From Vicinamibacteria bacterium (lineage in GTDB: Bacteria > Acidobacteriota > Vicinamibacteria > Fen-336 > JAGNNV01), in contig JAIBCN010000056.1 of the NCBI GenBank assembly GCA_019694155.1, positions 1 to 64,000 on the forward strand: 64,000 bases of DNA, in the 5' to 3' direction. The notes beneath the pieces were generated by a model. That model searched no databases, was not told the origin of the DNA, and saw nothing but the letters and a program-made list of their open reading frames with translations. Position 1 is the first letter of the stretch. Each line of letters opens with the position of its first letter. Shown here one piece after another: positions 49,131-58,365 of the stretch. A program made the translations under genes and the position numbers.

Positions 49131-49763
49131 ATGGGTATCGGATTTGTCCTGTTGATCTGGATCGCTCTGTTCAGCTGCGCGGGCGTTCCAGTGGCCGGGG
49201 CCCTGGCGTGGTGGAGTTGGCGCAATAGTCGCCACGGTGCGCTACCTTGGAAGGCGCGGGCTCTCGTCGCCGGTGCTCTGCCGTATGCGCTCATCGCGGT
49301 CGGGCTTGCCTGGTTCATTGGTTACGCCATCATCGCAGGGTCACTTGGCATGGATCCCGGGCTCGGCGACAGCTGGTCTGTTCCCCTGACGAATGGCTAC
49401 TTCTTCTGCATGATCGACGTGCCCGACAAGGGCTATCTCATGAAGGATGGCTGCAGCGGCTCTCCACCGGTTGACGGCATCACACGGCTTGCCCAGTGCG
49501 GCAACTTCGTGACTGGCTCCAACGGCTCGGCCACTTTTCTCTTCGACACCGCCCGCGATGTCCTGGTCGCGAACCCCAGCCAGGCGGTGATCGACAAGGA
49601 GTGCGGCCCTTCGATACAGTTGCAAGCCGCTAACGAGTTCTATGGAGCGCGCCGGTCCGGCTGGCTGGATCTCGGTGCCCTCGCGGTGCTCCTTGGCTTG
49701 GTGACCTCAATTTCCGTCTTCTGGCACGGGCGCTTCATCCGTGAGCGTAAGGTTGTGGCATGA
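49131..49763 (+). CDS. Membrane protein with large central loop, unknown
   Basis: 210 residues. Helices at about 3-26 (GFVLLIWIALFSCAGVPVAGALAWW), 44-66 (LVAGALPYALIAVGLAWFIGYAI) and 183-200 (LGALAVLLGLVTSISVFW). Between them is an extracytoplasmic loop of about 110 residues with several Cys (FFCMID, DGCSGS, AQCGNF, KECGPS). No family recognised. It lies 35 bp after the last attC-like site and has cassette-like composition, so it may be an eleventh cassette whose own attC has decayed. Confidence 0.7.
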   Translation: MGIGFVLLIWIALFSCAGVPVAGALAWWSWRNSRHGALPWKARALVAGALPYALIAVGLAWFIGYAIIAGSLGMDPGLGDSWSVPLTNGYFFCMIDVPDKGYLMKDGCSGSPPVDGITRLAQCGNFVTGSNGSATFLFDTARDVLVANPSQAVIDKECGPSIQLQAANEFYGARRSGWLDLGALAVLLGLVTSISVFWHGRFIRERKVVA

Positions 49764-49801
49764 GCCAGGCTTGGGTGGACTGACATGAGGCGCATCGGCC
49801 G

Positions 49802-50263
49802 ATGAACATCTGGGGCTCGGATGGCTTTGTGGCCAATCACTTGAGCCTGCTCGTGCTTTGCGTCGCCTTGTCCGGGAGCTCAATCGTCGTCTATCTGAGA
49901 CGGCGGGCTCTCCGGTGGGAGGAGGAAGGCCTTTGCCCTCGTTGTGGTTCAACCATGACTGAAGACCCGTCGGCGGAGGGGGGGCAAGTCTGTGCGAGAT
50001 GCTCTTCAGCGGAGAGGACCGGAGCGATCGTGGTGTTCTGGCTCCTCCTGGCGGGCTCTCTGGCCATGGGGATGCTCCTGGTCGGCATCGTTGTGGACAG
50101 GGCGTCGGATAGCCGCCCAACCTCGTGGGGCGCCCTGATTCCATTTGTCGTGGTGGAGCTTTACCTGGTTCAAGGCACGGTTGCGGCTTACGGCTCGGGC
50201 CAGGTAAGCGCGAGGAAGAGAGGGAGGCGGCCCGACCGGCCCGCATTTCCAATGGCCACATGA
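49802..50263 (+). CDS. Zinc-ribbon membrane protein, unknown
   Basis: 153 residues. Helices at about 14-32 (LSLLVLCVALSGSSIVVYL), 76-100 (GAIVVFWLLLAGSLAMGMLLVGIVV) and 109-130 (WGALIPFVVVELYLVQGTVAAY). Between the first two is a four-Cys ribbon, CPRCGS ... CARCSS, on the cytoplasmic or periplasmic side. No named family recognised. It follows the 49131 gene by 38 bp, same strand. Confidence 0.7.
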   Translation: MNIWGSDGFVANHLSLLVLCVALSGSSIVVYLRRRALRWEEEGLCPRCGSTMTEDPSAEGGQVCARCSSAERTGAIVVFWLLLAGSLAMGMLLVGIVVDRASDSRPTSWGALIPFVVVELYLVQGTVAAYGSGQVSARKRGRRPDRPAFPMAT

Positions 50264-50559
50264 CGCCGAGGCCTCGGAGGACCCAGACAGCCGACCACGC
50301 CTCTGGCGCGCCATTTCTGCGCCGGGTCGTCGGTGTACCTGAGAAGTTCGAGGAGGGCCGATACCCCTTCACTATCCGCGCTTTCTCGCGGGGCATAGAC
50401 CTCACGTTCCCAACCAACGTCACCTTCTTCGTTGGGGAGAACGGCAGCGGCAAGTCGACGCTCAACGCCCCGGGACGATTCTTCAAGCATCTCTTCGAGG
50501 ATGAAACTGGCGTTGATCCTGGCGCGGGCGATCCGGACCCGGCCGGCGGTCTGAAGTGA
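50260..50559 (+). pseudogene. Internally deleted AAA-type ATPase remnant
   Basis: The 99-residue frame starts like small bacterial AAA/ABC-like ATPases (GAPFLRRVVGVPEKFEEGRYPFTIRAF, then VTFFVGENGSGKSTL with an intact Walker A). Immediately after GKSTL it continues NAPGRFFKHLFEDE, resembling the C-terminal end of the same protein family (…RFLRHLFED). The signature, Walker B and switch regions are missing, so about 150 residues appear deleted in frame. It overlaps the phospholipase D start by GTGA. Almost certainly non-functional as an ATPase. Confidence 0.7.
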
Positions 50560-51947
50560 GCCGGCGAGACGTCGCGTCCCATCAAACGACTCACATCCCG
50601 TTCGTTGCCACGGGGGCCTATCCCGTGCGCACGGGCAATCGGGTCCGCCCGCTCGTCGATGGCGAGCCCGCATTCCGCCGTGTGTGCGCGGCCATCGACC
50701 AGGCCCAGGCGCGGGTGTGGGTCGCCGTCACGTTTCTGTGGGCCGACTTTCAGATGCCCGACGGGCGCGGTTCGTTCTTCGAGGTGCTCACGCGGGCGCG
50801 CCGCCGTGGACTGGACGTCCGGGTGATCTTCTGGCGGCCGGACGAGGCGAGCGCGGAACTGCGGACCAACGCGTTTTGGGGGTCTCCTGAGCACAGGGCG
50901 CTACTGAAGCAAGAGGCGTCTGACGTCAGCATTCGCTGGGACCGCGCCCAGGCTGGGTTCTGTCAACACCAGAAGTTCTGGGTCCTGGACGCCGGGCTGG
51001 ACGCGGGCTGTGCCTTCGTGGGCGGCATCAATCTCAATCCGCATTCGGTGGTCGCACCCGGACACCGTGGGGCGGAGCAGAATCACGACATCTACGTCGA
51101 GGTCAGCGGGCCGGCGGTGACCGACATCCACCACAACTTCGTGCAACGCTGGAACGAGGCCAGCGAACGGCAGGAGACGGATGGCAGGTGGGGGCCTGAT
51201 GCTGATCGCGATCTCGGCTTTCCGACCGAAGTCGCGGCGGCCCGCGGGTCGGCGGTTGTCCAGCTTCAGCGGACGATCCAGGCCGGGCGCTACACCGACA
51301 CTCACCCCGTTCCCGGCGGGGCGCCGTTCGCGATCGCCGGGGGAGAGTTCTCGAATCGCGACCAGTACATCCAGGCGATCCGCGCGGCGCGCGAGTGCAT
51401 CTATCTCGAGAACCAGGCGATCAGTGTTCAACCCATCCTGGATGAACTCGTCGGCGCGATCGGGCGCGGGGTGGCGGTTGTCCTGGTGGCGCCGCCGACC
51501 GCGAGCAGCACCGACCAGCCTGCGGATGGACGTACGGGGCTCTTCCGTGACGAACGACGCGCGCTGGCGCGTTCGCCGCTTTTCACCCTGGCGGGACTGG
51601 CCGGGCTCGATCTCAATGGCTCACGGCAGCCCGTGCATGTGCATTCCAAGCTCATGATCGTCGATGATGTCTGGGCGACGGTGGGCTCCTGCAACCTCCA
51701 TCGATATTCGATGGATGGCAACAGTGAACTCAACGTCGCCTTCACCGATGCGATGGCCGTGCGTTCATTGCGGTGCGAGCTTCTGGCCGAGCATCTCGGG
51801 CGGGACACGTCCACGCTCGATGGCGGCTCGGCGCTCCGCGTGTTTCGCGCCGTGGCTCAGGAGAACGCGGCTCGTCGGGACCGTGGAGATTCCAATTGGG
51901 AGGGCCTGGCCCACGCCCTGGACCCTCTTCAGTACTGGCCGCTCTGA
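50556..51947 (+). CDS. Phospholipase D-family protein
   Basis: 463 residues with two HKD motifs: H138-x-K in GFCQHQKFWVLDAG and H363-x-K in VHVHSKLMIVDDVWATVGSCN. Supporting segments are VWVAVTFLWADFQMPDGRG, GAEQNHDIYVEVSGPAVTDIHHNFVQRWN and YIQAIRAARECIYLENQAIS. No signal peptide. PLD enzymes hydrolyse or transfer phosphatidyl groups (phospholipase D, cardiolipin synthase), and some act as nucleases. GTG start inside the stop codon of the ATPase remnant. The 3' end overlaps the convergent amidase gene by 19 bp. Confidence 0.9.
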   Translation: MSRRDVASHQTTHIPFVATGAYPVRTGNRVRPLVDGEPAFRRVCAAIDQAQARVWVAVTFLWADFQMPDGRGSFFEVLTRARRRGLDVRVIFWRPDEASAELRTNAFWGSPEHRALLKQEASDVSIRWDRAQAGFCQHQKFWVLDAGLDAGCAFVGGINLNPHSVVAPGHRGAEQNHDIYVEVSGPAVTDIHHNFVQRWNEASERQETDGRWGPDADRDLGFPTEVAAARGSAVVQLQRTIQAGRYTDTHPVPGGAPFAIAGGEFSNRDQYIQAIRAARECIYLENQAISVQPILDELVGAIGRGVAVVLVAPPTASSTDQPADGRTGLFRDERRALARSPLFTLAGLAGLDLNGSRQPVHVHSKLMIVDDVWATVGSCNLHRYSMDGNSELNVAFTDAMAVRSLRCELLAEHLGRDTSTLDGGSALRVFRAVAQENAARRDRGDSNWEGLAHALDPLQYWPL

Positions 51948-53800
51948 CCCTCTCGCTCCGCGAAGAGAGGCGGCCGCTTCGTGTGCCACGGCGTCTCTCG
52001 CTCGAAGGCGAGGCCGGCGTCGAGGAGGGTCGCTTCATCGTCGAGGCGGCCGGTCAGCATGATGTTCTGCGGCATCTCGATCCCTGCCTCTGACTTCACG
52101 AAGCCGGCGGGCAGGACGAGGGCGGGGTGGCCGGTGAGGTTCGTCATGTTGACGCTGTCCGACGATGGAGGAGCGAGGAAGGCGTCGATGCGTTCGAATA
52201 GCTGCTCGAGCGCTCCGATCATCAGCGTGCGCACGCGCTGCGCGCGAATGTAGTCCACCGCGGGTATGAAGCGCGAGGCGCGGAGCTGGCTCGAGCGGTC
52301 GTTCGGGCCCTGGCCTTCGAGCTCGTCCACGGCGCCGCTGCGGGTGATCTCATCGAACATGGCGCCGGCTTCCGCGTTGTGGATGGCGTACAGCGCGGCG
52401 GCGGGGAACGGAGGCAGGGTGACGGGGACGATCTCGAATCCCAGCTTTCGATAGACCTCGACCGCGGCCTCGAACACGGGCCGGGTGAGGGCGAAGGCGG
52501 CGCGCTCCTTCTCGCTTGCCGTTGAAGGAACGTCGAACAGTTCGGACTCCACGACTCCGATGCGGAGCCGCCTGGCATTCCGTGCGCCTGACGGCGTCCA
52601 GGCGAAGGGGGTTGCCGTGACGCTGCCATCGAGACCGTCGGGCCCGTGAATGGCCTGCAGCACCGCCCCGCTGTCCTCCACCGACCGGGCGATCACGCCG
52701 GCTTTGTCAAGAGTCCAGCGAAGGGTCATCACGCCGTGCCGGCTGACGCGGCCGTAGGTCGGGCGCAGGCCCACGACGCCGCAGGTGCTCGCGGGGGAGA
52801 CGATCGAGCCGCCCGTTTCAGTGCCGAGGGCGAAAGGCACCAGGCCCGCCGCCACCGCGGCGGCCGGGCCCGCCGAGGAGCCGCTCGCGCCCGTGGTTGG
52901 GTCCCAGGGGTTCTTCGTCTTCCGTCCCTTGATGCCCTCGGCCGTGCCGGAAAGCGGCCGCCCGTTCTGGAACTGCGCTTCGCCCGACCACGCATCGCCG
53001 ATGGCGAGTTCGCCGGTCGAGAGCTTGGCGGTGAGGCAGGCGCCCGCGGCCTTGAGCCTGCCGATCGCGGTCGCGTCCGTAGTGGGAATGGGGCGATTGC
53101 GGTACGGCCGGGCGCCCCACAGGGTGCGGATGCCCGCCGAGTCGAAGAGGTCCTTGGCCCCATAGGGGATTCCGTGGAGGGGGCCTTTCGCGCTTCCCGC
53201 GCGTCGTTCCGCGTCCGCGCGCTTCGCCTCGGTGAGAGAGCGTTCGTCCGCCAGGGTCACCACGCAGGAGAGCGCCGCATCGTGGCGCTGGAGGCGATCC
53301 AGAGAGAGCTTCACCAGATCCTCGCTCGAAAGCGCGCCCGAATCGAGCCAGGCGCGCAGGGTGGAGACCGAGGCGAAGGCGATGTCGAGGCCGGCCTTCG
53401 GCGGGGCCGGTTTTGCCGCCAGGTTCGGCCCACGAGACGCGGGCGGGGTGTTGGTTTTCGGTAGGGCCCGCGCCGGCCGCGTCCGCCGAGGGTTGAAGGA
53501 GAACGCCGGCTCGACCCCGGTGGGGACATCGATGCCCCTCAAGGTCTCGATGTGCGTGCGGTATCGGGTGACGAGCGGGGCCGCCTTGGAGAGCGCCTCG
53601 TCCGTCTGCCGCATTCCGGCCACGGTCTGCGCGGTGCGCAGGGTCGGGACGTCGATGCCCGTGGCGGCCGCGGGGGGTGCCTGGGGTGCGGGAGACGGTG
53701 CTTCAGGTGCGGCGGCGAGGGCGGGTGCGGCGAGCGCGGCGACTCCGGCTCCAATGAACCCGCGTCTCGACGCGCGCTTCGTATCCATGCTCTTCTTCAT
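51929..53800 (-). CDS. Exported amidase-signature-family hydrolase
   Basis: 623 residues. Tat-like signal (KRASRRGFIGAGVAALAAPALA) with the twin arginine, then a Pro/Ala-rich linker. The amidase-signature domain (about 175-615) has the Ser-Ser-Lys triad: Lys in HGIPYGAKDLFDSAG, cis-Ser in GASGSSAGPAAAVAAG and the nucleophile in LGTETGGSIVSPAS. It hydrolyses amide bonds; the substrate is unknown, and Tat-exported members are often found in Acidobacteriota-type genomes. ATG 53800 is preceded by GGGGGAAA. It is divergent from a cupin gene 73 bp away. Confidence 0.9.
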   Translation of the reverse strand: MKKSMDTKRASRRGFIGAGVAALAAPALAAAPEAPSPAPQAPPAAATGIDVPTLRTAQTVAGMRQTDEALSKAAPLVTRYRTHIETLRGIDVPTGVEPAFSFNPRRTRPARALPKTNTPPASRGPNLAAKPAPPKAGLDIAFASVSTLRAWLDSGALSSEDLVKLSLDRLQRHDAALSCVVTLADERSLTEAKRADAERRAGSAKGPLHGIPYGAKDLFDSAGIRTLWGARPYRNRPIPTTDATAIGRLKAAGACLTAKLSTGELAIGDAWSGEAQFQNGRPLSGTAEGIKGRKTKNPWDPTTGASGSSAGPAAAVAAGLVPFALGTETGGSIVSPASTCGVVGLRPTYGRVSRHGVMTLRWTLDKAGVIARSVEDSGAVLQAIHGPDGLDGSVTATPFAWTPSGARNARRLRIGVVESELFDVPSTASEKERAAFALTRPVFEAAVEVYRKLGFEIVPVTLPPFPAAALYAIHNAEAGAMFDEITRSGAVDELEGQGPNDRSSQLRASRFIPAVDYIRAQRVRTLMIGALEQLFERIDAFLAPPSSDSVNMTNLTGHPALVLPAGFVKSEAGIEMPQNIMLTGRLDDEATLLDAGLAFERETPWHTKRPPLFAEREGQSGQY

Positions 53801-53873
53801 CGATTTCCCCCGGTGCCGCGCGTCCTTCGAGGACCGCAGCGTCGAATTGTGGCATCCTGCGCGCGCAGAAACC

Positions 53874-54215
53874 ATGCTCGTCTTCGACATCGACGCGGTG
53901 CGCCGGGCCCTCGAGGCCATGGACTCGAGCTGGAAGGAGTTCATGCGGGTGGAGACGATGTCGGCCGGCGTCTACCGGCTCAAGGCGGGGGAGCTCGATC
54001 GTCAGAAGCCGCACACCGAGGACGAGATCTATTTCGTCACGAAGGGCCGCGCGAAGTTCGCGGCCGGCGAGAACGTCCAGGACGTGAGCGCGGGCAGCAT
54101 CATCTACGTCGAGGCGGGGCGCGACCATCGCTTCATCGAGATAGCGGAGGACCTGGAGGCGCTCGTGATCTTCACCCCGGCCGAAGGTTCGGCGGCGGCG
54201 GCGCCCTCGCGGTAG
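53874..54215 (+). CDS. Cupin-2-domain protein
   Basis: 113 residues with the cupin barrel motifs KPHTEDEIYFVTKGRAKFAAGE (motif 1 with one His and Glu) and AGSIIYVEAGRDHRFIEI (motif 2 with His), consistent with a metal-binding cupin. Cytoplasmic. It lies 9 bp upstream of msrB and may be cotranscribed. The function is not readable from sequence. Confidence 0.87.
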   Translation: MLVFDIDAVRRALEAMDSSWKEFMRVETMSAGVYRLKAGELDRQKPHTEDEIYFVTKGRAKFAAGENVQDVSAGSIIYVEAGRDHRFIEIAEDLEALVIFTPAEGSAAAAPSR

Positions 54216-54224
54216 TCTGCCTTC

Positions 54225-54650
54225 ATGGCTGACGACAAGAAAATCACCCGGACCCCGGAAGAGTGGGCGAAGCTGCTCACGCCCCAGCAGTATCACGTGG
54301 CCCGGGAGAAGGGCACCGAGCGCGCCTTCACCGGCGCTTACTGGGACAATCACGACAAGGGCATGTATCGCTGCATCGGGTGCGGCGCGCCGCTCTTCGA
54401 CGCGAACGACAAGTTCGATTCAGGCACGGGATGGCCGAGCTTCACGAAGCCGGTGGAGACCGCCAGCGTGGAGACCGAGACGGACCGGAAGTTCATGATG
54501 ACGCGAACCGAGGTCCACTGCGCGAAGTGCGACACGCACCTTGGACACCTCTTCCCGGACGGGCCGAAGGCGGCGGGCGGGATGCGTTACTGCATCAACT
54601 CCGCCTCGCTCGCGTTCGAGCCGGAGAAGGACGGGAGTAGTCGCGGCTAG
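54225..54650 (+). CDS. msrB: Peptide-methionine (R)-S-oxide reductase
   Basis: 141 residues, MsrB reducing methionine-R-sulfoxide in proteins. Two zinc Cys pairs ([11 protein letters not shown] and [14 protein letters not shown]), [14 protein letters not shown], and the catalytic Cys123 in [13 protein letters not shown] are all conserved. The resolving Cys is not obvious at the usual position ([20 protein letters not shown]), so recycling may rely on direct thioredoxin attack. The stop codon overlaps the end of the convergent DUF2378-like gene by 4 bp. Confidence 0.95.
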   Translation: MADDKKITRTPEEWAKLLTPQQYHVAREKGTERAFTGAYWDNHDKGMYRCIGCGAPLFDANDKFDSGTGWPSFTKPVETASVETETDRKFMMTRTEVHCAKCDTHLGHLFPDGPKAAGGMRYCINSASLAFEPEKDGSSRG

Positions 54651-55255
54651 ATCGCGATCGGCCGCCGGATGGCCGAGGTGTGGGTCATCGATGGCGGCGA
54701 CAGGATCGCGTCCCAGACGACATTCCACTCACAGAAGGGGTGGCCCTTCTCGGTGCAGGCGGTCTTGGTGACCACGAGTCCCTGGGCGTTCACCAGTTGG
54801 AGGGAGCGCTTGAGGAAGCCGGTGGCGCGGGCGCACCGCACGTCGGACCCGCGAATGGCTTCGTAGCGAACTCTGACCTTGCCGTCACCCACGAGGTTCG
54901 CGTCGACCGCACCCTCATCCATGAACTGACCCCACGCCCGTTCGGCCGCTCTCAGGAAGTCGAGCGGGGTCGGCCGGGCGATAAGGGCTTTGTGGACCCC
55001 GTTGAGGCCAAAGAATGCGTTATGGGCGCCCGAGCGCTCGTAGAACGTCTCGTCGCCCGCGAAATGCTGCCGGGCCTTGCGGGCCAGCGACTCGAGCTCT
55101 TCGACCGGGTAGAAGGCCGAGGCCAGCACCAGGCCCTCGCACCGCTTCTTGAGATCGGGCTCGAGGGTGGCGATGAACTCCTTCAGGCGCGCGGACCCGT
55201 ACTCGGCCTCCAGGAAGGCGAGAAACGACGATATGGATGTGCCCTTGATCCTCAC
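54647..55255 (-). CDS. DUF2378/TIGR02265-like protein
   Basis: 202 residues from GTG 55255. It resembles the DUF2378 family best known from Myxococcota: [44 protein letters not shown] segment (here [19 protein letters not shown]), [34 protein letters not shown], and a C-terminal [15 protein letters not shown] reminiscent of 4-vinyl-reductase/V4R-type cysteine motifs. It could be a small-molecule sensor, but nothing shows the ligand. The open frame extends to 55549; the family N-terminus fits GTG 55255. Confidence 0.72.
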   Translation of the reverse strand: MRIKGTSISSFLAFLEAEYGSARLKEFIATLEPDLKKRCEGLVLASAFYPVEELESLARKARQHFAGDETFYERSGAHNAFFGLNGVHKALIARPTPLDFLRAAERAWGQFMDEGAVDANLVGDGKVRVRYEAIRGSDVRCARATGFLKRSLQLVNAQGLVVTKTACTEKGHPFCEWNVVWDAILSPPSMTHTSAIRRPIAI

Positions 55256-55349
55256 GGACGAATGTCCTCGTTCTCTGTATAGACGGACGGGCGGCTGACT
55301 TCTACGAAGGGGTTTGGGAAGGCGGGATGATAAGCCTTCTGCCGCCCAT

Positions 55350-56282
55350 CTAAAAGGAGCCTCGGGCCTGCCGCTCGGACGGGAGCAGGACGGCATACAG
55401 GAAGGCGTTCGCCGGTGTGGGCACCCCGGCCTCCCGTCCCAACCGCACGATCGCCCCCGTTTGCGCTTCGAGCTCCGAAGGCCGCCCTTCGAGGAGGTCG
55501 CGCTGCATGGAGGCGGTCGCGTCCTCGGGCAGCTTGTCGGTGAAGCCAAGAGTTCGGTCCACGGCCTGAGGGCTGAGGTTCACGCCGCGCGCCCGGGCGA
55601 GATTCGCGACTTCGGTCATGGCGGCGGCCAGGAGGGCCCGGGTTTCCTTCACCGGGCGCCAGACGCCGGCCGGCTTGCGCGTCGCGGCGCCCACCGCGGA
55701 GAAGGGAGCGATGAAGAGGAACTTCTCCCAAAGCGCCACCGCTATGTCCGCCGAGACCGCGGCGGACACGCCGATGCACCCGGCGAAGGCGCCGCGCAGG
55801 GCTTCCGCGCGGGCCGAGGCGCCGCCCGCCCATTCCCCGAACTCCACCCTGGCCGACACCCCCGCATGCCGGATGTGGCCGGGTGATTCCACGTAGCTCA
55901 TGATCCGGCACACCCCCGCGAGGACGCGCTCGCGGCCGCAGACCCGGGCCGCCTCATCGGGGGCTTCGACGCCGTTTTGCAGCGTGAGAACGGCGCCCGC
56001 GCTTCCGAGCAGGGGAGGAAGCTGAACCGCGGCCTCCGCGACCTGCCAGGTCTTCACGGCGAGGAGGACCACGTCCACCGGGCCGATGCTCGCGGGATCG
56101 TCGGTCGCCCGCGCCGCCGGAATCTCGAAATCTCCGTCGATGCTCGAGACGCGCAGGCCGCGTTCGCGAATGGCCGAAAGATGGGCTCCCCTCGCCACGA
56201 AGGTCACGTCATGCCCGGCCTGGGCCAGCCGGCCCCCGAAGTAGGCCCCGACCCCGCCCGACCCGATCACCGCGAATTTCAT
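55350..56282 (-). CDS. Ketopantoate reductase (ApbA/PanE) family protein
   Basis: 310 residues. N-terminal NADPH-binding Rossmann motif FAVIGSGGVGAYFGGRLA; VVLLAVKTWQ with the conserved Lys; LTLQNGVEAPDE. The C-terminal domain has ALWEKFLFIAPFSAVGAAT with the catalytic Lys, and SMQRDLLEGRPSELEAQTGAIVRLGREAGVPTPANAFLY with the family Glu. PanE makes pantoate for coenzyme A; the FLFIAP subgroup may act on other 2-keto acids, so no symbol is given. It is divergent from the ABC exporter 60 bp away. Confidence 0.9.
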   Translation of the reverse strand: MKFAVIGSGGVGAYFGGRLAQAGHDVTFVARGAHLSAIRERGLRVSSIDGDFEIPAARATDDPASIGPVDVVLLAVKTWQVAEAAVQLPPLLGSAGAVLTLQNGVEAPDEAARVCGRERVLAGVCRIMSYVESPGHIRHAGVSARVEFGEWAGGASARAEALRGAFAGCIGVSAAVSADIAVALWEKFLFIAPFSAVGAATRKPAGVWRPVKETRALLAAAMTEVANLARARGVNLSPQAVDRTLGFTDKLPEDATASMQRDLLEGRPSELEAQTGAIVRLGREAGVPTPANAFLYAVLLPSERQARGSF

Positions 56283-56342
56283 GATCGAAGGCTACGACAG
56301 ACCAGGGGCCGGTCGGGCTCGCGACGGTACAATCGCCGGACT

Positions 56343-58115
56343 TTGCAGATCCTCTGGACGTACCTGAAGCCTCACCGGGCGATCGTGGCTTTCGCCCTCC
56401 TCCTCGCCGCGATCAACCAGATCTTCTCTCTCCTCGATCCGCTGATCTTCCGTCACGTGATCGACGAGTACGCGACCAAGTACGCGGAGCTCGACCGGGG
56501 CTCGTTCTTCCGCGGCGTCCTCACCCTGCTCGCGGCCGCGGTGGGCGTCGCCTTCGTCTCGCGCGTGGCCAAGAACTTTCAGGACTACTTCATCAACGTG
56601 GTGACGCAGCGGGTGGGCGCCGCCATCTACGCGGATGGCGTGAAGCATTCGCTGAACCTGCCCTACCAGCTCTTCGAGGACCAGCGCAGCGGCGAGACGC
56701 TGGGGGTCCTGCAGAAGGTCCGCACCGACGTGGAGAAGCTCATCTCCACCGCGGTCAACATCCTCTACCAGACGCTCATCGGCGTGGTCTTCGTGATGAT
56801 CTACGCCCTCTCCGTCTACTGGATCATCGCGCCCGTCTATTTCCTCACCATCCCCATCCTCGCGGGCCTGGTGTCCATGCTGTCGAAGAAGATCAAGGTG
56901 GTGCAGAAGGAGATCGTGGCGGAGACCACGGCTCTCGCGGGCTCGACCACGGAGTCTCTTCGCAACATCGAGCTCGTGAAGAGCCTGGGCCTCGCCACCC
57001 AGGAGATCTCGCGCCTGAACTCGACCACCGGGAAGATCCTCGTGCTCGAGCTCAAGAAGGTGCGCTACCTGCGGAGCCTCTCGTTCATCCAGGGGACGGT
57101 GGTGAACGCCCTGCGGACGAGCATCCTTTTCCTGATGCTCTACCTCATCTACGCGCGCGCCATCACCGTCGGGCAGTTCTTCGCTTTGTGGATCTACTCG
57201 TTCTTCATCTTCGGTCCGCTGCAGGAACTCGGGAACGTGATCACGGCCTACCGCGACGCCGAGGTCTCGCTCGGCCGGTTCAAGGCGCTCATGGAGCAGC
57301 CGGGCGAGCCCGCTCCGGCGAACCCGGTGCCGCCCTTCGTCCTCGATCGTCTGGAGTTCGAGAAGGTGGGCTTCACGCATCTGACCGGCGCCTCCCCGGC
57401 CCTGTCCGAGGTCTCCTTCGGCCTGTCCAAGGGCAAGACCATCGCCTTCGTCGGCCCGTCGGGCGCTGGGAAGACCACGCTCGTCAAGCTCCTCGTCGGC
57501 CTCTATCGGCCGGAAACCGGCCGCATCGTTTACAACGGCAATGACGGGAAAGACGTGGATCTCTCCCACCTGCGTTCGCAGATCGGCTTCGTGACCCAGG
57601 AGACCCAGCTCTTCTCGGGCACCATCCGCGAGAATCTGCAGTTCGTCCGGCCGGACGCGACGGATGCGGAGTGCCTCGACGCCCTCAAGCGCGCCGCCTG
57701 CGACTCGCTCCTCGCCCGGGCGGAAAAGGGCCTGGACACGGTGATCGGTGAAGGCGGCGTGAAGGTGTCGGGTGGGGAACGCCAGCGTCTGTCGATCGCG
57801 CGCGCCCTGTTGCGGCGTCCCCGGCTCCTGGTGTTCGATGAGGCGACCTCGTCGCTCGACTCGATCACCGAGGAAGAGATCACCAGCACCATCCGCGATG
57901 TGGCCACCAACAAGGACGTGATGACGGTGCTGATCGCGCACCGGCTGTCGACCATCATGCACGCGGATACCATCCATGTCCTCGAGCAGGGGCGGATCGT
58001 GGAGTCGGGGGCGCATGAGGAGCTGCTCGCCGTGAAGGGGTTGTACTACGCCTTGTGGCGGCAGCAGGTGGGGGAACGACGGATGCCGGTGGCGGGGAAG
58101 CAGCCGGCGGCGTAG
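56343..58115 (+). CDS. ABC exporter, fused membrane and ATPase domains
   Basis: 590 residues from TTG 56343, which matches the usual exporter length and begins LQILWTYLKPHRAIVAFALLLAAINQIFSLLDPLIFRHVID. Six membrane helices in about 15-300, then an ATPase domain (350-585): Walker A VGPSGAGKTTLVKLL (Lys377), Q-loop VTQETQLFSG, signature VSGGERQRLSIARALL, Walker B LLVFDEATSSLDS and switch His ALIAHRLST-type (LIAHRLST). It acts as a homodimer or with a partner; lipid, peptide or drug export is possible (MsbA-like). Confidence 0.93.
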   Translation: MQILWTYLKPHRAIVAFALLLAAINQIFSLLDPLIFRHVIDEYATKYAELDRGSFFRGVLTLLAAAVGVAFVSRVAKNFQDYFINVVTQRVGAAIYADGVKHSLNLPYQLFEDQRSGETLGVLQKVRTDVEKLISTAVNILYQTLIGVVFVMIYALSVYWIIAPVYFLTIPILAGLVSMLSKKIKVVQKEIVAETTALAGSTTESLRNIELVKSLGLATQEISRLNSTTGKILVLELKKVRYLRSLSFIQGTVVNALRTSILFLMLYLIYARAITVGQFFALWIYSFFIFGPLQELGNVITAYRDAEVSLGRFKALMEQPGEPAPANPVPPFVLDRLEFEKVGFTHLTGASPALSEVSFGLSKGKTIAFVGPSGAGKTTLVKLLVGLYRPETGRIVYNGNDGKDVDLSHLRSQIGFVTQETQLFSGTIRENLQFVRPDATDAECLDALKRAACDSLLARAEKGLDTVIGEGGVKVSGGERQRLSIARALLRRPRLLVFDEATSSLDSITEEEITSTIRDVATNKDVMTVLIAHRLSTIMHADTIHVLEQGRIVESGAHEELLAVKGLYYALWRQQVGERRMPVAGKQPAA

Positions 58116-58184
58116 GGGGCGTTTGTGGGGCTTGCGGGGAGTGCGGGAGGTCGCCGCGGCTTGATCAGGGAGTGACGCGCGGGT

Positions 58185-58232
58185 TGGGTTGCTTCGGGCC
58201 GGGTACGGACGGAGTGGGCCCTCGCAATGACG
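58185..58232 (-). repeat. Dispersed repeat copy 3 (reverse orientation)
   Basis: Reverse complement of the CGTCATTGCGAGGGCCC ... GGCCCGAAGCAACCC family seen at 40919 and 41134. It is part of the first 133-bp duplicated unit. Confidence 0.8.
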
Positions 58233-58315
58233 TTAGGGGGTGGCGGCTGGTGCTTTGCTGGCGGCTTGCACGGGCGGGGTAGGTTGGCGCGGGTGGATCA
58301 CGGAGTGACGCGCGG

Positions 58316-58365
58316 GTTGGGTTGCTTCGGGCTGGGTACGGACGGAGTGGGCCCTCGCAATGACG
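58316..58365 (-). repeat. Dispersed repeat copy 4 (reverse orientation)
   Basis: Second reversed copy, 133 bp after copy 3, with one base change in GGCCCGAAGC (here AGCCCGAAGC). Produced by the local tandem duplication. Confidence 0.8.

Noticed and set aside
56292..58016. A 574-codon minus-strand frame
   Set aside because: Antisense shadow of the ABC exporter with all ATPase motifs; no recognisable domain.
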